Of a stretch of 64,000 bases of DNA, positions 49,225 to 62,355 are shown piece after piece. The stretch lies in the NCBI GenBank assembly GCA_040223695.1, contig JAVKFU010000007.1, positions 104,158-168,157 on the forward strand. The letters are read 5' to 3'. The notes beneath the pieces are model-generated. The model was not told the DNA's origin. It saw only the letters and a program-made list of their open reading frames with translations, and did not search any database. The stretch's first letter is position 1. Each line of letters begins with the position of its first letter. The translations under genes were made by a program, and so were the position numbers. Origin of the DNA: Deltaproteobacteria bacterium. GTDB taxonomy: Bacteria; Desulfobacterota_D; UBA1144; Nemesobacterales; UBA2774.

Positions 49225-51936
49225 TTATCTGAGTTCGTTCAGCTTATTTAGCACTTCTTCCATCTTCTTTCTCTGGAAGGAAAGCTCCTCGAATTTCTCT
49301 CGCTCCTTTTCGATGACCTCTTCGGGGGCGCGGCTCAGGAAGTCGGAGTTAGCGAGCTTCTTCTCAGTGCGGTCGAGGTCTTTGGATATCTTTCCGATCT
49401 CTTTTTTTACCCTCTCAGTCTCTTTTTCAACATCGATCAGACCCTCGACGGGAAGGAAAATCTCGACTCCGGGAACCACCTGAGCGATTGCCTTTTCGGG
49501 CTTTTCCCCATCCGCAACCTGAAGACCCGAGAGGGTAGCGAGGTTGAGTATAAATCCTCTGTTGTCCTCGATTTGTTTACGCGCTTTTACGTTTTCGGGA
49601 AGGAGCAGTATGTTCACCTTCTCCGAAGGGTGAAGACCAATTACGGACCTCAGGTTTCTGATACCAACAACTATTTCCTTTAGAAATTCGACCTCGTCAT
49701 GCGCGTCTTTGAATATCTGCGCCTCTTCACACCGGGGAAACGAGCTTAACAGTATGCTTTCCGCTACTCCTCCATCGACGGCGTTTAACTCTACGCCGAA
49801 GCCGCGGAGCCTTTGATAAAGCTCCTCCGTTACAAAAGGCGCCATGGGATGAAGAAGCTGGAGGGCAGTCTTGAGCACGTGAACGAGAACGCTCTTAGTA
49901 TTCTGTTTTTGATTCTCATCGCCTCCGTAAAGAGCCGGCTTCACGGATTCTATGTACCAGTCGCAGTACTCAGACCAGAAGAACTTGTAAACGGCGTTTG
50001 CGGCCTTGTCGAACTCATATCCTTCTAAAGAAATCTCTACTTCCTTTACGGTATGATTCAGCTTTGTGATTATCCACTTATCGTAAGTCGTGAGCCTTTC
50101 ATCCTCTACGTTCAGGTCAGGGTCGTAATCCTCCAGATTCATAATGAGAAAGCGGGACGCGTTCCATATCTTGTTTATGAAGTTCCTGTAGCCCTGTATT
50201 ACGGACATCGAGAGCTTTATATCCCTGCCCTGAGTGGCCAGAGCCGTGAGGCTGAACCTGAGAGCGTCAGCCCCGTTCTCCTCGATTACGTCAAGCGGGT
50301 CAATGACGTTCCCCGTGGTCTTGCTCATCTTCCGCCCGCTCTCATCCCTGATAAGCCCGTGAATGTAGACATCTCTGAACGGAACTCCCCCCATAAATTT
50401 GAGTCCCTGCATTATCATGCGCGCGACCCAGAAAAAGATAATATCGAAACCCGTAATCAGTACGCCGGTCGGATAGTATTTTTTTAATTCCGGTGTTTGC
50501 TCGGGCCACCCGAGAGTGGAAAACGGCCACAGAGCGGAAGAAAACCAAGTGTCGAGCACGTCCGGATCGCGGTTGAGCTCGACATCCTGACGGCCGTAAT
50601 GCTTCCTCGCGTCTTCATAAGCCCCGTCCTCGGTCATAGAAACGAATATCTCGCCGTCAGGCCCGTACCAGGCCGGTATCCGATGCCCCCACCAAAGCTG
50701 CCTGGATATACACCAGGGCTCTATGTTCCTGAGCCACTCATAGTAGGTGCTCTCCCAGTATTTGGGAACGAATTTGATGCGGCCCTTCTCTACAGCCTCT
50801 ATAGCCGGGGCGGCGAGCTTCCCTGCATCGACATACCACTGATCCGTAAGCCAGGGCTCGATTACGACTCCGGACCTATCGCCGTAAGGAACCGTATGAG
50901 CTGTGTTCTCTATTTTATCCATCAGACCCAGCGCGTCCATATCCTCTATGATGCGCTTTCTCGCCTCAAAACGCTCAAGCCCGCGGTATTTCTCGGGAGC
51001 CTGTTCGTTGAGGTGAGCGGTTTGGTCGAATATATTAATCATATGAAGGCCGTGTCTTTTCCCGACCTCGAAGTCGTTGAAGTCGTGGGCGGGCGTAATC
51101 TTCACGGCCCCGGTTCCCTTCTCAGGGTCGCTGTACTCATCCGCAATGATGGGAATAGGCCGCCCGACAAGAGGAAGAACCGCGTTCCTGCCGACGAGGT
51201 GCTTGTAGCGCCCGTCTTCCGGGTGTACGGCGACCGCGGTATCACCGAGCATCGTTTCGGGTCTCGTCGTCGCGACCGTTATGAATTCGTTTTCGGTTCC
51301 CTCAACCGGGTATTTGAAATGCCACAGATTCCCCGTAACTTCCCGCTGCTCTACTTCCAGGTCGGAAATCGCCGTGCACAGCTTGGGGTCCCAGTTAACG
51401 AGCCTCTTGTCCTTATAAATCAGTTTTTCATTGTAGAGATCGACGAAGACCTTTCTCACGGCATTGGATAGTCCCTCGTCCATTGTGAAACGCTCGTGGT
51501 CCCAGTCGGGAAGCGCCCCCAGACGGCGGAGCTGATTGCTGATGGTATCTCCCGACTCTTCTTTCCATTTCCATACACGCTCTACAAAAGATTCCCTCCC
51601 CATTCGAACCCTGGACAGGCCTTCTTTCTCGAGCTCCCGTTCGACCATCATCTGTGTCGCGATTCCGGCATGGTCGGTGCCCGGAACCCACATGGGATCA
51701 AATCCCTTCATGCGTTTATAGCGGATAAGAATATCCTGGAGGGTATTGTTTAGCGCGTGACCGATATGAAGCGATCCGGTCACATTGGGCGGAGGTATCA
51801 CGATGGAAAAAGGCGGTTTTTGCTCGTTATGAGACGACCTGTAATAACCCTTTTCGATCCAGTCCGCATACCACTTTTCCTCAACCTTTTTTGGATCGTA
51901 AACCTTGTCCATCTGGGTTCCACTATCTTGCGGCAT
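49225..51936 (-). CDS. valS: Valyl-tRNA synthetase
   Basis: A 903-residue class I synthetase charging tRNA-Val. It has the HIGH motif in PPNVTGSLHIGHALNNT, the editing-domain region with TTRPETMLGDTAVAVHPED, the KMSKS loop as KMSKTTGN, and a C-terminal coiled coil (EVIEKEREKFEELSFQRKKMEEVLNKLNEL) that contacts the tRNA. The ATG at 51936 lacks a Shine-Dalgarno; an ATG at 51912 (MDKVYDPKKVEEKW) is an alternative start. It lies downstream of rpoC on the same strand, 84 bases away. Confidence 0.98.
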   Translation of the reverse strand: MPQDSGTQMDKVYDPKKVEEKWYADWIEKGYYRSSHNEQKPPFSIVIPPPNVTGSLHIGHALNNTLQDILIRYKRMKGFDPMWVPGTDHAGIATQMMVERELEKEGLSRVRMGRESFVERVWKWKEESGDTISNQLRRLGALPDWDHERFTMDEGLSNAVRKVFVDLYNEKLIYKDKRLVNWDPKLCTAISDLEVEQREVTGNLWHFKYPVEGTENEFITVATTRPETMLGDTAVAVHPEDGRYKHLVGRNAVLPLVGRPIPIIADEYSDPEKGTGAVKITPAHDFNDFEVGKRHGLHMINIFDQTAHLNEQAPEKYRGLERFEARKRIIEDMDALGLMDKIENTAHTVPYGDRSGVVIEPWLTDQWYVDAGKLAAPAIEAVEKGRIKFVPKYWESTYYEWLRNIEPWCISRQLWWGHRIPAWYGPDGEIFVSMTEDGAYEDARKHYGRQDVELNRDPDVLDTWFSSALWPFSTLGWPEQTPELKKYYPTGVLITGFDIIFFWVARMIMQGLKFMGGVPFRDVYIHGLIRDESGRKMSKTTGNVIDPLDVIEENGADALRFSLTALATQGRDIKLSMSVIQGYRNFINKIWNASRFLIMNLEDYDPDLNVEDERLTTYDKWIITKLNHTVKEVEISLEGYEFDKAANAVYKFFWSEYCDWYIESVKPALYGGDENQKQNTKSVLVHVLKTALQLLHPMAPFVTEELYQRLRGFGVELNAVDGGVAESILLSSFPRCEEAQIFKDAHDEVEFLKEIVVGIRNLRSVIGLHPSEKVNILLLPENVKARKQIEDNRGFILNLATLSGLQVADGEKPEKAIAQVVPGVEIFLPVEGLIDVEKETERVKKEIGKISKDLDRTEKKLANSDFLSRAPEEVIEKEREKFEELSFQRKKMEEVLNKLNELR

Positions 51937-52020
51937 TATGAATTATATGAAATAAATTTTAAGGGTCCGTGGGGCCGTTGATAATTATCAGTGTTCGGCC
52001 CCCGGATTTATTTGCTGTGT

Positions 52021-55000
52021 TTATTCTTCGTCAACAGAGGCTGCTGCCGGAACCGGAACTTCGAGCACCGGAACCTCTACGTCAATGTTCCGGTATATAG
52101 GTAGTCCCGTTCCCGCCGGTATGAGTCTTCCCATGATGACGTTTTCTTTAAGGCCTCTCAGATTGTCCGCTTTGCCCTCGCATGCGGCTTCGGTAAGTAC
52201 TCTGGTCGTCTCCTGGAATGATGCCGCGGAAAGCCAGCTGTCGGTGCTGAGAGACGCCCTTGTAATACCGAGCAGGAGAGGCTCAGCTGACGCCGGTCTT
52301 CCTCCCTGAGCAACAACCCTTTCGTTCTCCTCGAAGAATATGTGCTTCTCCACCGCTTCTCCCACAAGGAGTATTGTGTCGCCAGGGTCCTTAATCCTGA
52401 CACGCTTGAGCATCTGTCTCACAATGGCCTCTATGTGCTTATCGTTTATCTTTACACCCTGAAGTCTGTATACTTCCTGGATTTCGTCCACCAGGTAGCG
52501 GGTGAGCGCACGCTCCCCACGGATTCGAAGTATGTCATGGGGGTTGACGGAGCCGTCAACAAGCTGGTCGCCGGAGGTTACCTGCTCCCCTTCTCTAACC
52601 AGGACATGCTTACCCCTCGGAACCAGGTACTCTTTGGGTTCCCCGACCTCAGGGGTTACGACAACCCTTCTTTTACCCTTGACATCCTTACCATAGCTCA
52701 CGATACCGTCGATTTCGGTAACGACCGCGGGGTCCTTCGGCATCCTTGCCTCAAAGAGTTCCGCAACCCTCGGAAGACCGCCCGTGATGTCCTTTGTTTT
52801 AGAGGTCGCCCTCGCGATCTTGGCAACTATGTCCCCGGCACCTACCTTGTCGCCTTCATTGACTTCAATAATCGCGCCGATCGGAAGCGAGTACTGGATA
52901 CCTTTCCCCTCTTTCGTTTTTATCACCAGACCGGGATGAACGTCCAGATTTTTGGATTCAATAACAACCTTTTTATAAATACCCGTAACTTCGTCAACCT
53001 GTTCCTTAAGGGTAATACCCTGCTCAAGATCGACAAAGCCGACAGTGCCGTCGAATTCCGAAATAAACGGTGTGGTGTACGGATCCCATTCCGCCAGCAA
53101 CTGCCCTTCCTTAATCTTCTCGCCTTCCTCTATTTTCAGCTTCGCTCCAAGAGCAAGCGGATAGCGCTCTCTCTCGTACCCCTTATCATCCATAATAATT
53201 AAAATACCGGTACGGTTTATGACAACAAGACTGCCGTCTTTGCTCTTTACAGTTCTGACGGTGCTGAATTTGACCGTTCCCTCATGGGTTGATTCAAGTG
53301 TGCTTTCTGCGGCCCTCTGGCTGGCGGCGCCGCCGATATGGAAGGTTCTCATAGTCAGCTGCGTACCCGGCTCGCCGATCGACTGGGCGGCAATAATGCC
53401 TACAGCCTCTCCTATGTTCACGAGCTTGCCGGTAGCCAGATTCCTTCCGTAACAGCATACGCAGACGCCTATCCGTGTTTCGCACGTAAGAACCGATCTT
53501 ATTCTCACTTCTGTAATACTTCCCGCCTCGTCTATTTTGGAAGCGGACTGCTCGTCTATTTCCTCGTTCTCTCTTACTATAATCTCACCGCTTACAGGGT
53601 CGGTAATGTCATCCAGAGTAACCCTTCCGAGCACCCTCTCCCCTACTCTCTCGATTATCTCGCCCCCTTCGACAAGATCGCTCACAGTAATACCCTCAAC
53701 CGTGCCGCAGTCGAATTCCTTAATCATTACGTCCTGCGCCACGTCGATGAGCCTTCTTGTCAGATAACCAGCGTTTGCGGTCTTAAGCGCCGTATCCGCC
53801 AAACCTTTTCTCGCGCCGTGAGTTGAGATGAAGTACTGCAGAACGGTAAGGCCCTCACGGAAATTAGACGTGATCGGCGTCTCAATGATCTCACCGGAAG
53901 GCTTGGCCATAAGGCCTCTCATTCCTGCCAACTGACGAACCTGTGTCTGACTGCCGCGCGCGCCGGAATCGATCATCATATATATAGGATTGGAGCTTGT
54001 ACCCTTTTTCAGTTCGCCTTTGTCGTTAAGCATTTCCTCAAAGGAAATATCTTTCATCATTTCCTGGGCTACGTCGTCACTCGTTCGCGCCCAGATGTCG
54101 ATGACCTTGTTATATCTTTCACCGTCAGTAATAAGACCCTGAGAGTACTGATTCTGAACCTTGACTACCTCGTCCTGGGCTTTTTGAAGAAGATCTTTCT
54201 TCTTCTCCGGGATGCTCATATCGTCTATTGATATGGAAATTCCCGCTCTGGTCGAGTACTTAAACCCCAGTGTTCTCATCCTGTCGGCAAGAATAACCGT
54301 GCTCTTGCCTCCTGCAACTCTGAAGCACGTATCGACCAGCTCTTCGATAGCCCTTTTCGTCATTACCCTGTTGACAAGCTCGAAAGGAATGTCCCTGGGC
54401 ATTATTTCGTATAGTATTACCCTGCCCGCCGTTGTCTCATATACCTTATCATTGATGCGCACTCTTATTTTTGCGTGCAGACCGATTTCACCGGAATCAT
54501 ACGCTATCTGCACCTCTTCGATGCATGAGAATATCTTTCCGTCCCCTTTATCCACAGCCATGTCCCTTGTCATATAGTAGATGCCGAGTACGATGTCCTG
54601 GGTGGGAAGAATTATAGGTTTTCCGTGCGCAGGGGACAAGATGTTATTGGTCGACATAACGAGCGCTCTGCATTCGGTCTGGGCTTCGATGGAAAGAGGC
54701 ACGTGCACAGCCATCTGGTCGCCGTCAAAGTCCGCGTTGTATGCAGGACAGACGAGCGGGTGTATTTGTATCGCCTTATCTTCGATCAGAATCGGCTCGA
54801 ACGCCTGTATGCTCAAGCGGTGAAGTGTGGGAGCACGGTTAAGCAGAACCGGGTGCTCTTTAATAACTTCGTCCAGAGCGTCCCAAACGATCGGGGCTTC
54901 CTGCTCCACCAGCTTCTTGGCGATTTTTATTGTTGCCGCGGCCCCCCATTTTTCCAGCTTTTGATAGATAAAAGGCCTGAAAAGCTCGAGACCCATCTGC

Positions 55001-56106
55001 TTGGGTATACCGCATTGATGGAGCTTGAGCTCCGGGCCTACCGTGATAACCGAACGCCCGGAGTAATCCACCCTTTTCCCGAGCAGGTTCTGTCTGAATC
55101 TTCCCTGCTTCCCCTTTATTATGTCACTCAGACTCTTAAGAGGTCTGTGGTTGTGACCCAGAACCGGCCTTCCCCTGCGCCCGTTCTCAAGCAGAGCGTC
55201 CACCGATTCCTGAAGCATCCTCTTTTCATTTCTGACAATGATGTCGGGTGCGCCTAATTCAAGTAATTTTTTAAGACGGTTGTTTCTGTTAATTACACGC
55301 CTGTAAAGGTCGTTTAAATCCGACGTAGCGAACCTCCCGCCGTCAAGCGGAACAAGCGGCCTCAAATCAGGCGGAAGAACAGGGATCCTTGTAAGGATCA
55401 TCCATTCAGGACGGTTCTTGGACTTCCTGAACGCTTCACAAATTCTAAGTCTTTTAGCTATCCTTGCCCTCTTTATGGGAGAGGATGTATTTTTCATTTC
55501 ATGGCGCAGCTGCTCCGAAAGCTCAACAAGGTCGATCTTCTTGAGCATCTCTCTTACTGTCTCAGCACCCATTCCCACTCTGAAGCTGTGTCCGTATTCC
55601 TCTACTGCCTTTCTGTACTTGTCTTCGCTCAGCACTTCCGCAAATTTAAGCGGCGTGCCCCCGGGATCCAGTACCACGTAGGATTCGTAGTAGAGCACTT
55701 TTTCCAGATCCTTGAGCGTCATATCCAGGAGCATCCCGATACGCGAGGGTATGCTTCTTAGAAACCATATATGGGCCACCGGGGATGAGAGCTCTATATG
55801 AGCCATCCTCTCCCTTCTGACCTTGGATGAGATAACTTCTACCCCGCATTTTTCACAGGTGATACCTCTGTGCTTTAATCTCTTATATTTCCCGCATGTG
55901 CATTCGTAATCCTTTACGGGTCCGAAAATCTTCGCGCAGAAGAGTCCGCTCCTTTCCGGTTTGAAAGTTCTGTAGTTTATTGTCTCGGGCTTTCTTACTT
56001 CTCCGAAAGACCATTCCTTGATCTTTTCGGGAGAAGCTATCGAAATCTTAACGGCCGAGTACTCCGAAGGATTTTTAGGTTTTTCAAAAAGGGTATCTAC
56101 GTCCAC
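52021..56106 (-). CDS. rpoC: RNA polymerase beta' subunit
   Basis: A 1361-residue beta' subunit. The N-terminal zinc ribbon is [20 protein letters not shown]. The catalytic metal motif is [16 protein letters not shown], the trigger-loop/bridge-helix region has [19 protein letters not shown], and the second Cys cluster is [14 protein letters not shown]. It starts with GTG, preceded by GGGAGGGAG. It follows rpoB after 25 bases as in nearly all bacteria and forms the catalytic centre of RNA polymerase with it. Confidence 0.99.
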   Translation of the reverse strand: MDVDTLFEKPKNPSEYSAVKISIASPEKIKEWSFGEVRKPETINYRTFKPERSGLFCAKIFGPVKDYECTCGKYKRLKHRGITCEKCGVEVISSKVRRERMAHIELSSPVAHIWFLRSIPSRIGMLLDMTLKDLEKVLYYESYVVLDPGGTPLKFAEVLSEDKYRKAVEEYGHSFRVGMGAETVREMLKKIDLVELSEQLRHEMKNTSSPIKRARIAKRLRICEAFRKSKNRPEWMILTRIPVLPPDLRPLVPLDGGRFATSDLNDLYRRVINRNNRLKKLLELGAPDIIVRNEKRMLQESVDALLENGRRGRPVLGHNHRPLKSLSDIIKGKQGRFRQNLLGKRVDYSGRSVITVGPELKLHQCGIPKQMGLELFRPFIYQKLEKWGAAATIKIAKKLVEQEAPIVWDALDEVIKEHPVLLNRAPTLHRLSIQAFEPILIEDKAIQIHPLVCPAYNADFDGDQMAVHVPLSIEAQTECRALVMSTNNILSPAHGKPIILPTQDIVLGIYYMTRDMAVDKGDGKIFSCIEEVQIAYDSGEIGLHAKIRVRINDKVYETTAGRVILYEIMPRDIPFELVNRVMTKRAIEELVDTCFRVAGGKSTVILADRMRTLGFKYSTRAGISISIDDMSIPEKKKDLLQKAQDEVVKVQNQYSQGLITDGERYNKVIDIWARTSDDVAQEMMKDISFEEMLNDKGELKKGTSSNPIYMMIDSGARGSQTQVRQLAGMRGLMAKPSGEIIETPITSNFREGLTVLQYFISTHGARKGLADTALKTANAGYLTRRLIDVAQDVMIKEFDCGTVEGITVSDLVEGGEIIERVGERVLGRVTLDDITDPVSGEIIVRENEEIDEQSASKIDEAGSITEVRIRSVLTCETRIGVCVCCYGRNLATGKLVNIGEAVGIIAAQSIGEPGTQLTMRTFHIGGAASQRAAESTLESTHEGTVKFSTVRTVKSKDGSLVVINRTGILIIMDDKGYERERYPLALGAKLKIEEGEKIKEGQLLAEWDPYTTPFISEFDGTVGFVDLEQGITLKEQVDEVTGIYKKVVIESKNLDVHPGLVIKTKEGKGIQYSLPIGAIIEVNEGDKVGAGDIVAKIARATSKTKDITGGLPRVAELFEARMPKDPAVVTEIDGIVSYGKDVKGKRRVVVTPEVGEPKEYLVPRGKHVLVREGEQVTSGDQLVDGSVNPHDILRIRGERALTRYLVDEIQEVYRLQGVKINDKHIEAIVRQMLKRVRIKDPGDTILLVGEAVEKHIFFEENERVVAQGGRPASAEPLLLGITRASLSTDSWLSAASFQETTRVLTEAACEGKADNLRGLKENVIMGRLIPAGTGLPIYRNIDVEVPVLEVPVPAAASVDEE

Positions 56107-56131
56107 GTTTATCTCCCTCCCTATTCTTTAT

Positions 56132-59100
56132 TTATTCACTTTCCACTTCTTCCTCTTCGAGAAGATCGATGTCCAGTGAAAGCGCCTGGAGCTCCTTTTG
56201 CAGCACCTTAAATGACTCCGGCAGTCCGGGCTCGAAATTCATATCGCCCTTTACGATCGAATCAAATATTCTCGTCCTTCCGATTACGTCATCAGACTTC
56301 ACCGTAAGGAATTCCTGAAGGGTATAAGACGCTCCGTAGGCCTCAAGCGCCCAGACTTCCATCTCTCCGAGTCGCTGGCCTCCGAAATGGGCCTTACCGC
56401 CCAGGGGTTGCTGCGTAACCAGCGAATAAGGACCTATAGCTCTGGCATGAATCTTTTCTTCAACCAGGTGGTGCAGTTTAAGCATATACATTACGCCTAC
56501 CGTCACTTTCTGGTCGAATGGCTCACCCGTCTGACCGTCAAACAGAATCGTTTTACCGTCTTCGGGCAGCCCTGTCTCTCTCAACACCGTTTTTATTTCT
56601 TCCTCGGAAGCGCCGTCAAATACAGGAGACTTTACCGGAATACCTCTACTCAGCTTTCTGGCAACGTCGAGCACGTCCTGCTCCTTCATTTTATCAATAA
56701 TCTTGGCAGTTTCCGAAGATTTATATATGTCTTTTAGTTTCTTGCGCAGGGCCTCGGGGCTAAATTCCCGCTCCATTATTTCATTTATCTGATTCCCGAG
56801 CTCCTTTGCGCCCCACCCGAGGTGAGTTTCAAGCACCTGTCCGACGTTCATTCGCGAAGGAACGCCGAGCGGATTTAGAATCATATCCACTGGGGTACCG
56901 TCCGGAAGGTAAGGCATATCCTCCTCGGCAAGGATCTTCGAAATGACACCTTTGTTGCCGTGTCTTCCGGCCATCTTGTCTCCCACTTGCAGCTTCCTCT
57001 TGACCGCGATGTTTACTTTCACAACCTTGAGTACGCCCGGAGGAAGTTCATCCGGCTTGGTTAGTTTGGAGATTCTTTGATCATAAACGACATTAGTTAG
57101 GTCTATCTGCTCAAGCGTCCTTTCGATTATGCGCTTGATTTCGGATTCTATCTGGTCTCCTTTTTCTACGCTGATATCTGCAAACTTTTCAAAGGGTATG
57201 GTTTTGAGAGCTTCCTCGGATATTTTGTCTCCCTTTTTGAGAACCGTTTTTCGGGATACCGTGAGTTTGGCAGAAGCTGTTTTACCGATCACCATGGACC
57301 TAATACGCTCAAAGGCGTCATCTTTTAATATCTTTACCTCATCTTCCCAGTCCTGCTTGAGACGAGTTACTTCAAAATCCTCAATGCTTTTAGCCCTTTC
57401 GTCCTTATCGACGACTCTGGATATAAGCATTTTCACATCGATTACGGTGCCGTAAACCCCGGGAGACGCCCTTAGAGAAGTATCCTTTACGTCACCCGCC
57501 TTATCTCCGAATATAGCTCTCAGCAGTCGCTCCTCGGGTGAAAGCTGTGTTTCTCCTTTGGGGGAAATCTTCCCTACAATTATGTCCCCGGGCTTAACTT
57601 CAGCGCCTACTCTTATTATCCCGCTTTCATCCAGATTTCTGAGTGTATCTTCGCTTACGTTAGGAATATCTCTCGTTATCTCTTCGCGTCCCAGTTTCGT
57701 CTCTCGCGCAATACATTCGACTTCCTCTATGTGTATAGAGGTAAACCTGTCTTCCTTGGCCAGGTTTTCGCTCATGAGAATAGCGTCTTCAAAGTTATAT
57801 CCACCCCAGGGCATAAATGCCACAAGCACGTTCTGGCCCAGAGCCAGCTCGCCGAAATCAGTCGACGGGCCGTCGGCAATGACCTGTCCGGCTTTTATAA
57901 TATCGCCTTTTTTAACAATCGGCTTTTGATTCCAGCATGTGCTCTGGTTCGATTTCTGAAACTTGAGCATGTTGTACATATCGACGCCGGCATCGACATC
58001 CGAGTCCTCGCCCGTGGCGCTCACCACTATTCTCGAGGAATCCACATATTCGGCGATTCCGTCCCTCTTGGCAATGACCGCGACTCCGGAGTCCTTGGCC
58101 ACGGTGCTTTCAAAACCCGTGCCTACTATGGGAGCGCTTGCACGAATAAGCGGTACGGCCTGCCGTTGCATGTTCGATCCCATGAGAGCCCGGTTTGCAT
58201 CATCGTGCTCAAGAAACGGTATCAGGGAGGCGGATACCGAAACGAGTTGTGAGGGTGAAACGTCCATCAGCTCCACCTTTTCCCGCTCCACCATCATAAA
58301 TTCCCCGCCGTGTCTTGCAGAAATGAATTCCGATGTAAAATTGCCCTTATTGTCGAGCGGCGCGTTTGCCTGGGCAATAATGTATTTTTCTTCCGCCAGA
58401 GCATTCATATAGACAATCTCATCAGTTACCCTGGCGCCTTTAACAACCCTGTAAGGGGTTTGAATAAATCCGAAATCGTTAATCTTACCGTATGTGCTCA
58501 GACTGGAGATAAGACCGATGTTCGGGCCCTCGGGCGTCTCGATCGGGCATATCCTCCCGTAGTGCGAGGAGTGAACGTCTCTCACCTCGAATCCCGCTCT
58601 TTCCCTAGTAAGACCACCGGGTCCAAGCGCGCTCAGTCTTCTCTTGTGAGTAATCTCCGAAAGAGGATTCGTCTGATCCATGAACTGGGAAAGCTGACCC
58701 GTAGCGAAAAACTCCTTTACGACCGCAATTACGGTTTTTGGAATAAGTAGCTCGCTCGGCATCAGATTCTCAACAGCCTGATAACCCATCTTCTCCTTAA
58801 CAGAGCGCGCAAGCCTCTCGAGCCCGTGATAGAAACGGTCTTCTATCAACTCCCCGACAGTACGCACCCTTCTGTTTCCGAGATGGTCAATGTCATCTGT
58901 GGTACCCCTCCCTCCCCTCAATCCAAGGAGGTAGCCTACTGTTCCCAGTATGTCCTCCTTCGTAAGGGTGGGAAAATCGTCAGGGATACCGTGGTTCAGC
59001 TTATAATTTATTTTCAGTCGTCCGACCTGAGACAGTCTGTAGGTGTCCGGATTAAAAAACATATTATCGAAGAAAGTCTCCGCCACGTTTAGAGTAGGCG

Positions 59101-60244
59101 GGTCCGTCGGACGGAATTTCTTGTAGATTTCTGTAATCGCATCCTCACGGGTTTTAACCTTATCGGCCAGAATCGTATTTCTGAGAGAGGCAACAACAGA
59201 GATATTATCGATGTAGAAAACCTTAAACTCGTTTATTTCACTATCTTTTATCTGTTGAATCTTTTCTTCAGTAATCAGTTCGTTGAAGTTGACTATCACC
59301 TCGCCGGTTTTCTTATCCACAATATCGTCGGCGGCAAACCTATCCATCAATTCGAGAGGATCAATAGGAATAATATCGACCTCGGCTTTTTTGAGTCTCT
59401 CGATGATATTTCTGACGAATCTCCTGCCTTTCTTAACCAGAACATCTCCGGATTCCGGGTCTGCGATGTCCGCCGTGGATCTTTGATAGGGCAGCACGTC
59501 GTAGTTGGCCCTTTTACTCATTCCATCCGAGTCCGTATAGATAGTCTCAACAGGATAGAAATGACGCATGATCTCCTTCTCATCGTATCCGAGAGCTTTG
59601 AGCAGGACGCTTACAAGAAACTTCTTCTTTCTATCTATTCTTACATGAAGAAGGTCTTTGGAGTCGAATTCGAGATCAATCCACCTGCCGTCGTGCGGTA
59701 CAATTCTCGCAGAGAAAGAAGACCTGCCTACTGCCGAGTCTTTATTCTTGACCTGATCAAAGAACACGCCCGGAGAACGATGAAGCTGATTCACTATGAC
59801 CCTCTCCGTCCCGTTCACTATGAATGAGCCGTTAGGCGTCATAAGAGGAATTTCGCCGAAATAGACTTCCTGTTCCTTTACATCCCTTATCGTACGTTCC
59901 TCACCTGATTCGGTATCCCAAATTACCAGCCGAAAAGTAACGTAAAGGGGCGCAACGTATGTATAACCCTTCAACCTGCATTCGACTGCTTCGTATTTCG
60001 GTCTGTCAAATCTGTAACTTATATACTCAAGCGAGGCCTTTTCGTTGTAATCTTCTATTGGAAATACAGTTTTAAAAGCATTATGCAGACCTACATCCTG
60101 CCGGTCTTCTGGTTTCGTATCGGATTGAAGAAAGTCATAGTAGGACTTGACTTGAACTTCGAGCAGATGAGGTATTTCGAGGACGGACGGTAATTTTGAA
60201 AAACTCTTCCTGAACTTATAAAATTCTACACCATCTACACTCAA
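56132..60244 (-). CDS. rpoB: RNA polymerase beta subunit
   Basis: A 1370-residue beta subunit. The rifampicin pocket reads [20 protein letters not shown] then [18 protein letters not shown], with the wild-type D, H and S residues at the classic resistance positions, so sensitivity is predicted. C-terminal RPQ-type motifs ([23 protein letters not shown]) are present. It starts with a TTG at 60244 behind a GGGGGTAAG ribosome-binding site. About 250 bases separate it from rplL, room for the usual attenuation or processing site between rplL and rpoB, but no clear hairpin was found. Confidence 0.99.
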   Translation of the reverse strand: MSVDGVEFYKFRKSFSKLPSVLEIPHLLEVQVKSYYDFLQSDTKPEDRQDVGLHNAFKTVFPIEDYNEKASLEYISYRFDRPKYEAVECRLKGYTYVAPLYVTFRLVIWDTESGEERTIRDVKEQEVYFGEIPLMTPNGSFIVNGTERVIVNQLHRSPGVFFDQVKNKDSAVGRSSFSARIVPHDGRWIDLEFDSKDLLHVRIDRKKKFLVSVLLKALGYDEKEIMRHFYPVETIYTDSDGMSKRANYDVLPYQRSTADIADPESGDVLVKKGRRFVRNIIERLKKAEVDIIPIDPLELMDRFAADDIVDKKTGEVIVNFNELITEEKIQQIKDSEINEFKVFYIDNISVVASLRNTILADKVKTREDAITEIYKKFRPTDPPTLNVAETFFDNMFFNPDTYRLSQVGRLKINYKLNHGIPDDFPTLTKEDILGTVGYLLGLRGGRGTTDDIDHLGNRRVRTVGELIEDRFYHGLERLARSVKEKMGYQAVENLMPSELLIPKTVIAVVKEFFATGQLSQFMDQTNPLSEITHKRRLSALGPGGLTRERAGFEVRDVHSSHYGRICPIETPEGPNIGLISSLSTYGKINDFGFIQTPYRVVKGARVTDEIVYMNALAEEKYIIAQANAPLDNKGNFTSEFISARHGGEFMMVEREKVELMDVSPSQLVSVSASLIPFLEHDDANRALMGSNMQRQAVPLIRASAPIVGTGFESTVAKDSGVAVIAKRDGIAEYVDSSRIVVSATGEDSDVDAGVDMYNMLKFQKSNQSTCWNQKPIVKKGDIIKAGQVIADGPSTDFGELALGQNVLVAFMPWGGYNFEDAILMSENLAKEDRFTSIHIEEVECIARETKLGREEITRDIPNVSEDTLRNLDESGIIRVGAEVKPGDIIVGKISPKGETQLSPEERLLRAIFGDKAGDVKDTSLRASPGVYGTVIDVKMLISRVVDKDERAKSIEDFEVTRLKQDWEDEVKILKDDAFERIRSMVIGKTASAKLTVSRKTVLKKGDKISEEALKTIPFEKFADISVEKGDQIESEIKRIIERTLEQIDLTNVVYDQRISKLTKPDELPPGVLKVVKVNIAVKRKLQVGDKMAGRHGNKGVISKILAEEDMPYLPDGTPVDMILNPLGVPSRMNVGQVLETHLGWGAKELGNQINEIMEREFSPEALRKKLKDIYKSSETAKIIDKMKEQDVLDVARKLSRGIPVKSPVFDGASEEEIKTVLRETGLPEDGKTILFDGQTGEPFDQKVTVGVMYMLKLHHLVEEKIHARAIGPYSLVTQQPLGGKAHFGGQRLGEMEVWALEAYGASYTLQEFLTVKSDDVIGRTRIFDSIVKGDMNFEPGLPESFKVLQKELQALSLDIDLLEEEEVESE

Positions 60245-60493
60245 CTTATCTTACCCCCCGTGTTTGTTTTATAATACTTACTCAATTAATTTCATGACTA
60301 AATTCTCTGTTCAATAGGCGCAACACGGCTCATTAATTCCTAATTAAGCATTTACTTTTAGGAGACTCGGCAACCTATCTGAGAGAAGATACATAAGTAT
60401 GATAGTTACAAAGCCGGAAATACGGTTATATAAATCAGTCGACCGACTTTAAACAGGTAAACTTTATAGTATAACCGTTGTTCCATCAAATAC

Positions 60494-60889
60494 TTAATTA
60501 ATTTCTACTTCTGCGCCGGCTTCTTCAAGCTTTTTCTTTACATCCTCGGCTTCCTGCTTCTCCACGCCTTCTTTAACAGGTTTGGGGGCGCCCTCGACAA
60601 GCTCTTTCGCTTCTTTAAGACCGAGAGACGTAACTTCCCTGACAGCCTTAATCACTTGAATTTTATTGCCCCCTATGGCCTTCAGGACCACAGTAAAATC
60701 GGTTTTTTCCGCTTGCTCCGCAGCTGCTTCTCCGCCCGCACCGGCTCCGGGCGCTGCGGCAACGGCTACTTGAGGGGCTGCGGCCTTTATATCAAACTTA
60801 TCTTCGATCTCCTTGATCAACTCCGAGATCTCGAGCATGCTTGCTTTCTCAAGATAAGTTACAACATCTGTTTTCGTGATGTCAGCCAT
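60494..60889 (-). CDS. rplL: Ribosomal protein bL12
   Basis: A 131-residue L7/L12 stalk protein. N-terminal dimerisation helices ([16 protein letters not shown]), an Ala/Gly-rich hinge ([20 protein letters not shown]) and the C-terminal factor-binding domain ([37 protein letters not shown]). It recruits translation GTPases. It follows rplJ after 42 bases, as is standard. Confidence 0.99.
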   Translation of the reverse strand: MADITKTDVVTYLEKASMLEISELIKEIEDKFDIKAAAPQVAVAAAPGAGAGGEAAAEQAEKTDFTVVLKAIGGNKIQVIKAVREVTSLGLKEAKELVEGAPKPVKEGVEKQEAEDVKKKLEEAGAEVEIN

Positions 60890-60931
60890 TATTAAAAAAC
60901 CTCCTTAAATGAAATACGTCTTGGTTTAAAC

Positions 60932-61462
60932 TTAATTTTCTTCCTTTTCCTTTTTTTCCTTAAGTGCGTTCAAAGCGTACAAAAACTGAGTCTGAAGCTG
61001 AACGAGCGTGCCCAGGAAATTTGACATGGGGCTAGATATAAGTCCCATAAACTGCGCTATCATTTCCTCTCTCGACGGCAGCTTTGAAAGTGCTGAAATC
61101 TCGGTCTCATTCAGGACGCTTCCGTCCACAACCCCGCCCTTGATTTTTAGCAGAGGGATTTTCTTAGCCGAATCCACAAATACCTTTGCCACCTCAGTGG
61201 GGTCTTTCTTGCAGATCGCGACTGCCGTGGGGCCCTCGAAAAGTTCTGTTATTTGTTCAATGTCCGTATCCTTAGCTGCTATTTTTAGAAGCGTATTCTT
61301 AACGACTTTGAGTTCGGCCTCGGCTTTGTTCAAATTCGCCCTCAGTCCCTGGAGCTCATTGACCGTAAGTCCCTTGTACTCAACCACCAGAACCGAAGGA
61401 CCGCTTTTGAATACATTGTTAAATTCCTGAACCAGCTCATTCTTAGCCGCTTTACTTAACAT
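60932..61462 (-). CDS. rplJ: Ribosomal protein uL10
   Basis: A 176-residue L10, anchoring the L12 stalk to 23S rRNA (VLVVEYKGLTVNELQGLRANLNKAEAELKVVKNTLLKIA). The C-terminal helix that binds L12 dimers ends in a Lys/Glu-rich tail. The ~95-base leader before it is where L10 autoregulation acts in other bacteria; I did not resolve a structure there. AGGAG precedes the ATG. Confidence 0.98.
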   Translation of the reverse strand: MLSKAAKNELVQEFNNVFKSGPSVLVVEYKGLTVNELQGLRANLNKAEAELKVVKNTLLKIAAKDTDIEQITELFEGPTAVAICKKDPTEVAKVFVDSAKKIPLLKIKGGVVDGSVLNETEISALSKLPSREEMIAQFMGLISSPMSNFLGTLVQLQTQFLYALNALKEKKEKEEN

Positions 61463-61557
61463 TGACCTGCTCCTTAAAAATCCATAATTTCAAAATAATC
61501 TATGCGTTATAAACCGGGTCTGTGACATTTATCCGGCTACTTCCGTTTCTCGGAGAA

Positions 61558-62283
61558 TCAAGCCGCCACCTGAAACCCCTTTAATTCCTCACGAACGTTA
61601 ACGAAATCAATTTTAATCCCCGGTCCCATGGTATTAGAAACCGTAATTTTTCTGATAAATGCTCCCTTGGAAGAGGGTGGTTTCATCTTTACAAGAGATC
61701 CCATGAATACAAGAAAATTGTCTTTAAGCTTATCGCTCCCGAATGAAATCTTCCCAATAGGCGCGTGGACAACTCCGCCTTTATCGTTTTTAACCTCAAT
61801 TCTTCCCGCCTTAGCCTCCTTGACGGCATTTTCGATCTCAAAAGTCACAGTGCCGACTTTGGGACTCGGCATAAGGCCTCGGGGACCCAGCACTTTACCC
61901 AATTTCGCAACAGAGCCCATCACATCCGGGGTGGCAATTGAGACATCAAACTCAAGCCAGTTCTCATTCATAATTTTATCCACAAGATCGTCGAGCCCGA
62001 CATGATCCGCGCCGGCGTCCTTCGCTTCTTTCTGCTTCTCGTCTTTGGCAAAAACCGCAACCCTGATATCTTTACCAATGCCGTGAGGCAGAACCATTCC
62101 TGTCCTTATCTGTTGATTTGCCTGTCTCGGATCAATTCCCAATTTAACTGCTACTTCCACCGTCTCATCAAAGTTTGCCGTCTTTGTTTCTTCAAGAAGT
62201 TTAATGGCGTCATCAAGAACGTAGCTTGCTTTGGGATCAACCAGTTTCCTTACTCCAGTGTATTTTTTACCTTTTTTAGCCAT
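61558..62283 (-). CDS. rplA: Ribosomal protein uL1
   Basis: A 241-residue L1, the mobile stalk protein of the large subunit. Typical motifs are [33 protein letters not shown] and [30 protein letters not shown] directly before the ATG at 62283 sets the start; the frame stays open further upstream without a site. It follows rplK by 72 bases. Confidence 0.98.
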   Translation of the reverse strand: MAKKGKKYTGVRKLVDPKASYVLDDAIKLLEETKTANFDETVEVAVKLGIDPRQANQQIRTGMVLPHGIGKDIRVAVFAKDEKQKEAKDAGADHVGLDDLVDKIMNENWLEFDVSIATPDVMGSVAKLGKVLGPRGLMPSPKVGTVTFEIENAVKEAKAGRIEVKNDKGGVVHAPIGKISFGSDKLKDNFLVFMGSLVKMKPPSSKGAFIRKITVSNTMGPGIKIDFVNVREELKGFQVAA

Positions 62284-62355
62284 TTTAAACCTCCATAAAA
62301 CTTGATAAATCCTTTTTATCCGCTTTTTATTATGAACAAATTCAATCACTTATCC

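Noticed and set aside
51428..51981. Open frames of 60-90 codons on either strand within valS
   Set aside because: They are in other frames of a strongly conserved gene, with no own start signals.
60245..60493. Possible attenuator between rplL and rpoB
   Set aside because: Expected from other bacteria, but I found no stem longer than about five base pairs and no T-run.
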